DNA of 9,727 bases from an uncultured Treponema sp. (GTDB lineage Bacteria > Spirochaetota > Spirochaetia > Treponematales > Treponemataceae). Of this stretch, positions 1-6,463 are shown piece after piece (position 1 is the stretch's first letter; the number at the start of each line of letters is the position of its first letter). The position numbers and the translations under genes were made by a program. The notes under the pieces were generated by a model that did no database searches, was not told the DNA's origin, and saw only the letters and a program-made list of their open reading frames with translations. Where the stretch lies: the NCBI GenBank assembly GCA_905236465.1, contig CAJOQA010000077.1:1-9727 (forward strand), in the 5' to 3' direction.

Positions 1-2304
1 AAAGACCAATATCTTTCTGCAGAGCACCTCTTCCTTGCAATGACTTCTTCTGATTCAAAAGTTGGCGACCTTCTAAAAAAATATGGCTGTACCCGTAAGG
101 TTGTCCTTGAAGCTTTAAAGATAGTACGCGGAAATCAGACCGTTGACAGTCAGGATCCTGAAAGTAAGATACGGGCCCTTGAAAAATACTGCATAGACTT
201 AACTGCCCGTGCCCGCCAGGACAAAATTGACCCTGTTATTGGGCGGGACGAAGAAATTCGCAGGGTAATGCAAGTTATATCTAGGCGCACAAAGAATAAC
301 CCAGTCCTCATCGGTGAACCTGGTGTTGGTAAGACAGCTATAGTAGAAGGGCTTGCCCGCCGTATAGCTTCGGGAGATGTCCCTGAATCCTTAAAAAACA
401 AAAGGCTTCTTTCGTTAGATTTGGGCCAGCTTGTTGCAGGAGCCAAGTTCCGCGGTGAATTTGAAGAGAGGCTGAAGGGGGTTATAACCGAAGTTTCAAA
501 GGCTGATGGTTCTATAATCCTTTTTATAGATGAGCTTCATACTATTGTTGGAGCCGGAGCTTCTGAAGGGGGAATGGATGCTTCTAACCTCTTAAAGCCG
601 GCTCTTGCACGTGGTGACCTACGCGTCATTGGTGCTACAACATTAAACGAGTATCGTAAGTATATAGAAAAAGATGCTGCTTTGGAACGGCGCTTTCAGC
701 AGGTCTATTGCGCAGAGCCAACTGTTGAAGACACTATTGCCATACTCCGCGGCCTGCGCGACAAGTATGAGATTCACCACGGCGTAAAAATAAATGACGA
801 GGCCTTAGTTGCCGCCGCAACCCTTAGCAACCGCTACATTACCAGTCGCTTTCTTCCAGACAAGGCCATTGACTTAGTTGATGAAGCTGCCTCCCGTTTA
901 AAAATGGAAATCGAGAGCCAGCCCGTTGAGTTAGATAAACTTGAGCGAAGGATTTTGCAGCTTGCTATAGAAAAGCAGTCGCTTGCAAAAGAAGATGATC
1001 AGGCAAGCCTTGAGCGTCTTGCTAAGCTTGAGAAAGAACTTGCTGAGGTAACTTCTAGCCGTGATGCAATGAAATTGCAGTGGCAAAATGAAAAGCTCAA
1101 AATAGAGGGTAGCCGCAAAATCAAAGAGGACTTAGAGAAGGCCCGCTTTGAAATGGAAAAGTATACCCGTGAGGGAAATCTTGAGAAGGCAGCAGAGCTA
1201 AAGTATTCTGTTATTCCAAATCTTGAAAAACAGGTTCAAGAAGCAGATGTCGCTTCTGCTTCTAAAGAAAAGTCTGACGAGATGAGCGAAGAGAGGCGGT
1301 CTCTTTTGCGAAAGGAAGTTACAGAAGAAGATATTGCCCGTGTTGTTAGCAATTGGACAGGCATCCCCGTTGCAAAAATGATGACTAGCGAAAAGCAAAA
1401 GTACTTGCAGCTAGAAGATGTTTTGCACAAGAGGGTAATTGGTCAGAATGTTGCTGTACAAGCTGTAAGTGACGCTATTCGTCGCAACAGGGCAGGGCTT
1501 AGCGATCCGAACCGTCCGCTAGGTTCTTTTATGTTTATTGGGCCTACTGGCGTTGGTAAGACCGAGCTTGCAAAAACTCTGGCCGATTTTCTCTTTAACG
1601 ATGAGAAGGCCCTGACAAGAATTGATATGTCTGAATATATGGAAAAATTCAGTGTTACCCGTCTTATTGGGGCCCCACCAGGATATGTCGGCTATGATGA
1701 AGGAGGTCAGCTAACAGAAGCCGTCCGCCGCCGCCCCTATAGCGTTGTTCTCTTTGATGAGGTGGAAAAAGCTCACCCAGATGTCTTTAATGTCCTTCTT
1801 CAAGTTTTAGATGATGGCCGTTTAACTGATGGGCAGGGCAGGCTTGTTGACTTTAAGAACACCATAATCATTATGACAAGCAATTTGGGTTCAGATTTAA
1901 TTCTTGAAGCTGCAAATAACAGTCAGTCTGATTCTGTCAAGGAAAAAATAGATGCCCTTCTAAAGCAATCTTTCAGACCAGAATTCCTTAACAGGATTGA
2001 CGAGATTATAATGTTCAACCGCCTTGATCAAAGTCACATAAAAGAGATTGTTTCAATTCAGTTGGAGCGTCTTGTTTCAAGATTGGCTGAACACCGCATT
2101 TCCTTACGCTTTGATGATTCTGCTCTAGCCTTTATTGCTGCTGCAGGCTATGACCCTAGTTTTGGCGCCCGCCCTGTAAAAAGAGCAATACAGACCTATG
2201 TGGAAAATCAGCTTGCTAAGGAATTACTTGAAGGAAAATTCCCCGAAGGTTCAAGCATAATTGCTAAAGCTACTGGAGAAAAGTTAAGTTTCCTTCTTCA
2301 ATAA
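1..2304 (+). CDS. clpB: ClpB disaggregase (Hsp100 AAA+ ATPase), N-terminus cut off by window edge
   Basis: ClpB is a cytosolic hexameric AAA+ machine that pulls polypeptides out of aggregates with DnaK/DnaJ/GrpE. The reading frame is open from base 1 (KDQYLSAEHLFLAM...), so the ATG at 40 is internal. The visible 767 residues compare with about 860 in the family, so roughly 90-100 residues of the N-domain lie outside. Going along the gene: the end of the N-domain; the first AAA+ module with Walker A GEPGVGKT (313-336), pore-loop AKFRGEFEER and Walker B FIDE (523-534); the coiled-coil M-domain (about 931-1305), which marks ClpB rather than ClpA; and the second module with Walker A GPTGVGKT (1540-1563), pore loop GYVGY, Walker B LFDE, arginine finger FLNRID and sensor-2 GARP. 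No ATPase motif is missing, so it should be active. There is no GTG or ATG where E. coli starts its short ClpB form. Identity is very secure. Confidence 0.98.
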   Translation, partial: KDQYLSAEHLFLAMTSSDSKVGDLLKKYGCTRKVVLEALKIVRGNQTVDSQDPESKIRALEKYCIDLTARARQDKIDPVIGRDEEIRRVMQVISRRTKNNPVLIGEPGVGKTAIVEGLARRIASGDVPESLKNKRLLSLDLGQLVAGAKFRGEFEERLKGVITEVSKADGSIILFIDELHTIVGAGASEGGMDASNLLKPALARGDLRVIGATTLNEYRKYIEKDAALERRFQQVYCAEPTVEDTIAILRGLRDKYEIHHGVKINDEALVAAATLSNRYITSRFLPDKAIDLVDEAASRLKMEIESQPVELDKLERRILQLAIEKQSLAKEDDQASLERLAKLEKELAEVTSSRDAMKLQWQNEKLKIEGSRKIKEDLEKARFEMEKYTREGNLEKAAELKYSVIPNLEKQVQEADVASASKEKSDEMSEERRSLLRKEVTEEDIARVVSNWTGIPVAKMMTSEKQKYLQLEDVLHKRVIGQNVAVQAVSDAIRRNRAGLSDPNRPLGSFMFIGPTGVGKTELAKTLADFLFNDEKALTRIDMSEYMEKFSVTRLIGAPPGYVGYDEGGQLTEAVRRRPYSVVLFDEVEKAHPDVFNVLLQVLDDGRLTDGQGRLVDFKNTIIIMTSNLGSDLILEAANNSQSDSVKEKIDALLKQSFRPEFLNRIDEIIMFNRLDQSHIKEIVSIQLERLVSRLAEHRISLRFDDSALAFIAAAGYDPSFGARPVKRAIQTYVENQLAKELLEGKFPEGSSIIAKATGEKLSFLLQ

Positions 2305-2325
2305 TTTATTCTTTTCTGTTATGAT
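2297..2325 (+). promoter_or_regulatory. Candidate extended -10 promoter of the barrel gene
   Basis: An extended -10 element, TG-T-TATGAT (2317-2325), lies directly before the barrel gene. A -35 of only 3/6 matches (TTCAAT, 2297-2302) sits 17 bp upstream and overlaps the clpB stop codon. The -10 ends 7 nt before the ATG at 2333, so a normal transcription start would fall on or next to that ATG. The match is by eye; read-through from clpB is also possible. Confidence 0.45.
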
Positions 2326-2332
2326 TATTGCC

Positions 2333-2824
2333 ATGAAATTGAAATACTTTTTTGTGGCAATAATTTTTTCTTTAATGTGCAGCCTTCCTTCTTTTTCTGA
2401 AGTTGGCCTGGGGTTGCAGCTAGAAGCTGTTCCGCTTATTGATGACAAGGGAATTCAAGCAGCCCTGACTTTTAAATATTCAGAATACCCCTTTGTCTTG
2501 TCTGTTCGAAGAGGTTTTTCTAACGATCGGTTTTTAAATGGAATCGGCCTTGATTATTGGTACTGCAACCCAAAACTGGTAAAAAGACTGCACTATTATT
2601 TTGGACCAGGCCTTCTTTTTTATGAAGCTGAAAAAAAATCTTTTGATTTTGAATACCTTTATGCAGGCAGCAGATTGGTACTGGGTTTTAATGCTTTTGT
2701 TTTTGAGCAGATAGAACTTTGCACACAACTTTCAGCAGAAGCAGGATTGACTTTTGCAGGAGAGGAGAGTCCTTCCTTTTCCTTTAGAGCTACCTGCTCT
2801 GCTGGTTGCCGCTACTGGTTTTAG
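2333..2824 (+). CDS. Small exported protein, probable outer-membrane beta-barrel
   Basis: The predicted 163-residue protein starts with a signal peptide: MKLK, a hydrophobic stretch to about residue 18, and a plausible signal peptidase I site after SFS (residues 20-22). The mature part is made of short segments of alternating hydrophobic and polar residues, rich in Gly, Tyr and Phe (for example GLGLQLEAV, LHYYFGPGLLFYEA, AGSRLVLGFNAFVF), and ends in Tyr-Trp-Phe. A terminal aromatic residue is typical of BAM-inserted barrels, and the length suits about eight strands. It recalls the small barrel proteins of spirochaetes, but I cannot name a family. Four cysteines remain in the mature part. I chose the ATG at 2333 because an in-frame ATG at 2321 lies inside the candidate -10 box and neither has a Shine-Dalgarno sequence. 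It follows clpB by 28 bp. The function is unknown. Confidence 0.8.
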   Translation: MKLKYFFVAIIFSLMCSLPSFSEVGLGLQLEAVPLIDDKGIQAALTFKYSEYPFVLSVRRGFSNDRFLNGIGLDYWYCNPKLVKRLHYYFGPGLLFYEAEKKSFDFEYLYAGSRLVLGFNAFVFEQIELCTQLSAEAGLTFAGEESPSFSFRATCSAGCRYWF

Positions 2825-2840
2825 AGGCTTCCTTTAGTTT

Positions 2841-3698
2841 CTAATCAAAAAGCTTTGACAGAAGCGAAATTGATTCTTCAAGTTTTTCTTTTAATTGCCA
2901 GGGTGGGTTTATTACCAACATTCCGCTACCGGATAAATTTTTTTCTTCAAACGTAAACTCGCATCTAAATGAGCTTGTCGGATTTAACCCTAGTTTTGCT
3001 ATGTCTTCTAAAGCTGATAACATTTTTGCTGTCTCATTCTTTTTGTGGTCTAGTATGGGGTACCAAAGCGCAATTATCCCTGTGTTCCATTTTTTTCTGG
3101 CAAGGGAAAGAGCCTCTGTTACCTGCTTATAATCACTTAAATCTTCAAAAGATGGGTCGCATATAATAAGCCCCCTTTTTATTTTAGGAGGTGTCAATGC
3201 ATTTAAGCTTTCGTATGAGTCTGCATTTTTTACAAAAGCCCTTACTTCAGCTTTCTTTTCTGCATAGCCATTTTCTCCATTAACAAGTATGTCTTTTTCT
3301 ATGTTTTCCTGTAAGGCCCTAAGAGCTTGTGGATGCTTTTCTATTAAAAACAGGGAATCTCCCTTCCTCATAAAAAGCCGTTCTAGCTCAGGGCTACCTG
3401 CATATAGCCCCTTTTCAAGATAGGGCTCTTCTTTTTCTAGGTAGAGCCGTATTCCCTCAGGTAGGAAAAGCGAGCTTGTTTTATAAAAGTCAAAAAGTTT
3501 TTGAATTCCACGAACAGCCTCGCCTGTTTTTACTAACTTTTCATCGTTCAGGAAAAAACGACCTACACTTGCGTGGGTGTCAATAACAGTAAAAGCTTTA
3601 TCCTTTTTGCAGAGACTTTGTAAAATTAACGTTAAGCAGATATGCTTAAGGATGTCTGCCTTGTTACCTGCGTGGTATTCGTGCTGGTAGGAAAGCAT
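2841..3698 (-). CDS. rlmJ: RlmJ-family 23S rRNA adenine-N6 methyltransferase
   Basis: RlmJ in E. coli methylates A2030 of 23S rRNA at N6, using SAM. This 285-residue protein has the family's diagnostic start, MLSYxHxxHAGNxADxLKH, including Tyr4, His6 and Lys18; the PGSP-like segment AGSPELERLF (100-109); RGLIICDP (175-182); the ALWYPI block (210-215); and the near-C-terminal SGSGMLVINPPW (256-267). Length fits the family (about 280). Two motifs deviate from the E. coli protein as I recall it: the SAM-binding DTHAGAGRY is DTHASVGRF (40-48), and catalytic DPPY is DPSF (181-184). The catalytic Asp is kept. An extra charged stretch lies around 138-152. The start is fixed by the conserved N-terminus and a GGAG 8 nt upstream. 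Its ATG shares one base with the nadE stop (TAATG), so its translation is probably coupled to nadE. Family assignment is firm; the same rRNA target is inferred. Confidence 0.92.
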   Translation of the reverse strand: MLSYQHEYHAGNKADILKHICLTLILQSLCKKDKAFTVIDTHASVGRFFLNDEKLVKTGEAVRGIQKLFDFYKTSSLFLPEGIRLYLEKEEPYLEKGLYAGSPELERLFMRKGDSLFLIEKHPQALRALQENIEKDILVNGENGYAEKKAEVRAFVKNADSYESLNALTPPKIKRGLIICDPSFEDLSDYKQVTEALSLARKKWNTGIIALWYPILDHKKNETAKMLSALEDIAKLGLNPTSSFRCEFTFEEKNLSGSGMLVINPPWQLKEKLEESISLLSKLFD

Positions 3699-5728
3699 TA
3701 TAAATTCTCCAACTCATCAAGCCAAATTGCAGCGCTTGCATCGCTTGGCATTCTCCAGTCTCCACGGGGACTTAAACTTACAGTTCCAACCTTTGCCCCA
3801 TCCGGCATACAAGACCTCTTAAATTGTTGGGCAAAGAACCTGCGGTAGAATGTTTTTAGCCACTTTAGTATAAAATCTTTTGTGTAAGATTCCTCCTCAA
3901 AAGCATAGAGACTTAGGAAAAATATTTTTTTAGGAGAAAAATTTCTTCTTAGCATATTGTAAAGGAAAAAATCGTGGAGCTCATAGGGGCCCACCAAATC
4001 TTCAGTTTTTTGGCTTATCTTACCATCTTCGGGGGGAAGCAGTTCAGGGCTAACCGGTGTGTCAAGGATGTCTTTTAGTGACTTTGCCAACTGAATATCT
4101 CCCTCTTTTTCACATTCATCCGCATACCAACTTACAAGGTAGCGGACCAAGGTTTTGGGAACAGAAGCGTTTACCCCGTACATACTCATCTGATCTCCGT
4201 TGTACGTGCACCAGCCCAAGGCCAATTCGCTTAAGTCCCCTGTGCCAATTACAATGCCATTGTTTTTGTTTGCAATATCCATTAGAACCTGCGTTCTTTC
4301 TCTTGCCTGGGAATTTTCGTAAGTTACGTCGTGGTTTTCAGGGTCTTGCCCTATATCCCTAAAGTGTATGTTTACTGCTTCTTTTATATCTATTTCCTTG
4401 AGGGTTACACCCATACACTTTGCTAAAGTGCAGGCATTTTGATACGTGCGACCTGTAGTGCCAAAACAGGGCATTGTTACGGCAATGATACCGGTTTTGT
4501 CAAGCCCCAAATATTCAAATGCACTTGCAGTAACCAAAAGGGCTAGGGTAGAGTCAAGACCCCCACTTAAACCAATAACCGCGCATTTTGCCTTGATGTG
4601 CTTAAGGCGGCGTATTAGTCCCATCCCCTGCAGCTGAATTACAGTTTTGCATCTTTCCCTTCTTTCTTCGCTATCAGCAGGAACAAAGGGGTGCTTATCT
4701 ATAAAGGCATAAATATCCTGCTTTTGAAAATCCTTGCTCTCTTCTTTTTTTGTTTCAAAGCCAATGGAAGATTGCTGAGCTTCCTCAGCGAAAGTATTGT
4801 CTTTTAGCTCAACTTCAACATGACCATAATCACTGTCAGGGTCACTTTCAGTTCTATAAAGACAATCTGAAAAAGTGTTGGTTTTTAATCTTTCTGACCG
4901 TAAAGCCTGAACATCTATGTCTGCAACCACAAGACTGCCACAGTCTAGAAATAGCTCTGATTCAGCTACTATTGAACCGTTGCAGGCGATCATGTTGTGA
5001 CCGCTAAAGACTAGATCTGTAGTGCTTTCACAAAAAGATGCGTTTGCATAGATGTAGGCATTTGAGCATTTGCCAGACATAGCTTTTATAAGATTCCTTC
5101 GGTAGTCGGCCTTGCCTATTATTTCATTGCTTGCGCTTAAGTTTACGATTATTGTTGCATTGTTAAGAGAATGAATAGAAGAGGGTGATACTGGAACCCA
5201 CATGTCCTCACAAATTTCACAACCTATTTTTATATCAGGATCGTTTTTATCTTCAATAAGTATTTTCGTTCCAAAGGGAATATCCGTGTATTCCTCATCA
5301 AAATTTATGAGTCTTTGAAGTTTTGAATTTATGGGTTGAAACCATCTTCTTTCATAAAATTCTGAATAATTGGGAAGAAAAGATTTTGCTATAAAAGCAA
5401 GAATTCTTCCCTTATGAACAAAGGCTGCACAATTGTATATTGCTGAATTCATTTCATAGGGAAGACCTACTGCAAAAAGAACTTCTGTCTGTTCTGTTTG
5501 CTTTGCAATGTACTTAAGGGCATCTTTTGCAGAGTCCCTTAGGCTTTTCTGTAAAAATAAATCCCCACAAGTATAACCTGTAATACTGAGTTCTGGAAAA
5601 ACCAGCAGGCGAACATTTTTTTTGTCTGCGAATAAAACTTTTTCTACAATTCTTTCTGCGTTAAAAGCACAATCTGCAACTTCTAAATCAGGGCTAACAC
5701 ATGCTACTCTTAAAAATCCGTATGTCAT
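3698..5728 (-). CDS. nadE: Glutamine-dependent NAD+ synthetase
   Basis: The enzyme makes NAD+ from nicotinic acid adenine dinucleotide, ATP and glutamine in the cytosol, the last step of NAD synthesis. Its 676 residues match the long two-domain form (about 680 in Mycobacterium tuberculosis), not the 275-residue ammonia-only E. coli form. The N-terminal nitrilase-type glutaminase domain (about 5-290) has its full Glu-Lys-Cys triad: Glu46 in FPELSITGY, Lys115 in AKSFLP and Cys173 in CEICEDMW. A charged linker (about 295-340) leads to the synthetase domain, with the PP-loop SGGLDST (388-394), GTGDLSELALGW and, near the C-terminus, SLSPRGDWRMPSDA. Nothing essential is missing, so the protein should supply its own ammonia from glutamine. 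The start ATG at 5728 agrees with family N-termini; it has no Shine-Dalgarno sequence and a -10-like box 8 nt away. The gene leads a two-gene operon with rlmJ. Confidence 0.97.
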   Translation of the reverse strand: MTYGFLRVACVSPDLEVADCAFNAERIVEKVLFADKKNVRLLVFPELSITGYTCGDLFLQKSLRDSAKDALKYIAKQTEQTEVLFAVGLPYEMNSAIYNCAAFVHKGRILAFIAKSFLPNYSEFYERRWFQPINSKLQRLINFDEEYTDIPFGTKILIEDKNDPDIKIGCEICEDMWVPVSPSSIHSLNNATIIVNLSASNEIIGKADYRRNLIKAMSGKCSNAYIYANASFCESTTDLVFSGHNMIACNGSIVAESELFLDCGSLVVADIDVQALRSERLKTNTFSDCLYRTESDPDSDYGHVEVELKDNTFAEEAQQSSIGFETKKEESKDFQKQDIYAFIDKHPFVPADSEERRERCKTVIQLQGMGLIRRLKHIKAKCAVIGLSGGLDSTLALLVTASAFEYLGLDKTGIIAVTMPCFGTTGRTYQNACTLAKCMGVTLKEIDIKEAVNIHFRDIGQDPENHDVTYENSQARERTQVLMDIANKNNGIVIGTGDLSELALGWCTYNGDQMSMYGVNASVPKTLVRYLVSWYADECEKEGDIQLAKSLKDILDTPVSPELLPPEDGKISQKTEDLVGPYELHDFFLYNMLRRNFSPKKIFFLSLYAFEEESYTKDFILKWLKTFYRRFFAQQFKRSCMPDGAKVGTVSLSPRGDWRMPSDASAAIWLDELENL
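3707..3710 (-). promoter_or_regulatory. Shine-Dalgarno site of rlmJ inside the nadE 3' end
   Basis: GGAG on the minus strand lies 8 nt before the rlmJ ATG, within the last codons of nadE. It supports the start at 3698 and, with the TAATG overlap, re-initiation by ribosomes finishing nadE. Confidence 0.7.
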
Positions 5729-5736
5729 AGTAAAAT

Positions 5737-5765
5737 AGTATAATGCAAAGATTTAAAAAAATCCA
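5737..5765 (-). promoter_or_regulatory. Candidate promoter of nadE-rlmJ
   Basis: On the minus strand TATACT (5742-5737) matches the -10 consensus at 5 of 6 positions and ends 8 nt before the nadE ATG. The -35 candidate TGGATT (5765-5760), 17 bp upstream, matches only 3 of 6. The implied RNA start is within 1-2 nt of the ATG. Moderate support, from the -10 and its position only. Confidence 0.45.
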
Positions 5766-5779
5766 TAGGGAAACTTAGC

Positions 5780-5808
5780 TTGAAAATACTTACAAGTTTT
5801 GCTATATT
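5780..5808 (+). promoter_or_regulatory. Promoter of the lipoprotein/PilZ-like operon
   Basis: This is the best promoter in the window. TTGAAA (5780-5785) is separated by exactly 17 bp from TATATT (5803-5808), and the -10 is preceded by TGC, giving an extended -10. The -10 ends 7 nt before the ATG at 5816, so transcription should start on or beside the start codon. It lies in the 87-bp divergent region shared with nadE; an A-tract (5755-5761) sits about 20 bp upstream of the -35. Confidence 0.7.
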
Positions 5809-5815
5809 TTAAGTG

Positions 5816-6463
5816 ATGCAAAAGTTCCTATCCTGTCTTTTTCTTTTGATTTTTGTTTTTTTTCTAGACTCTTGTTCGTCTCCTTTAGAGTCAAATGAAG
5901 CAGAAGATCATACCCTTAGAAAAATGGCCCTTGATTTGGATACCGCAACAATTTGGACTTCTGAATTAGAAGGAAATATTCTTTCGAGCGAAATTAAAAA
6001 TGCAGAGGGTTTTGATAAATCACTGCTTGCAAGCCCTAGGACATTTGCCCTTTCTTATTCAGCAAGAAAAACAGACCCCCTCTATCCTAAGCTAGCGAAT
6101 TTTTATCCCTTAGATTTATCAAATATGGATGCAGCTGCCAAAAGCCTTTTAACTTCTTTTTGCCAAGCCCTTGTAGACAAAAAAAATACTGACTCTTTTT
6201 TTTCTCCTAGTGATCTTTATAATTTAATAGTCTTTAACTACAGTCTTTTTAAATACTTTGGAAAAAGCCCGTCTTTTTCTTCTTACCTTGCAGGCCGTCC
6301 CCTTCTTGATGAAAAAATATATCAGTGCCCTGTCAGGCTTTTTTATGATCAGGGGAAACATTATTTAGATATTTTTGTTTACTTAAAAAAAACAGGGGCA
6401 ACATGGAAAGTTCAACAAATAGCAAGCAGGGAAAGTGAAAAGGAAATAAAAGATGAAAAATGA
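5816..6463 (+). CDS. Putative lipoprotein of unknown function
   Basis: The 215-residue protein has a lipoprotein signal peptide: MQKF, a strongly hydrophobic core (LFLLIFVFF) and the lipobox LDSC, with Cys20 as the predicted lipidated residue. Asp at -2 would be unusual in E. coli, but spirochaete lipoboxes are looser. After a polar tether the body has a helical part around AAKSLLTSFCQALVD and, near the end, strand-like segments (YQCPVRLFYDQ, YLDIFVYL) closing with TWKVQQI. That ending recalls NTF2-like folds, but this is only an impression, and I recognise no family. The GTG at 5813 could also start the frame, but it would lie just ahead of the predicted transcription start, so the ATG at 5816 is preferred. 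It overlaps the next gene by 11 nt, so the two are probably made together. Confidence 0.8.
   Translation: MQKFLSCLFLLIFVFFLDSCSSPLESNEAEDHTLRKMALDLDTATIWTSELEGNILSSEIKNAEGFDKSLLASPRTFALSYSARKTDPLYPKLANFYPLDLSNMDAAAKSLLTSFCQALVDKKNTDSFFSPSDLYNLIVFNYSLFKYFGKSPSFSSYLAGRPLLDEKIYQCPVRLFYDQGKHYLDIFVYLKKTGATWKVQQIASRESEKEIKDEK
6440..6444 (+). promoter_or_regulatory. Shine-Dalgarno site of the PilZ-like gene
   Basis: AAGGA lies 8 nt before the ATG at 6453, inside the end of the lipoprotein gene. It fixes that start and contrasts with the lipoprotein gene, which has no such site. Confidence 0.7.

Noticed and set aside
2821..2860. Possible bidirectional terminator between the convergent barrel and rlmJ genes.
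   Set aside because: The only pairing is a weak TCAAA/TTTGA stem within rlmJ and no T-run; nothing like an intrinsic terminator.
4057..5007. Plus-strand open frames (63-101 codons) across nadE.
   Set aside because: They lie wholly opposite a well-conserved gene, have no recognisable product and look like antisense shadows.
5813..5815. GTG as start of the lipoprotein.
   Set aside because: It falls just upstream of the predicted transcription start, and the next codon is an ATG giving the same signal peptide.
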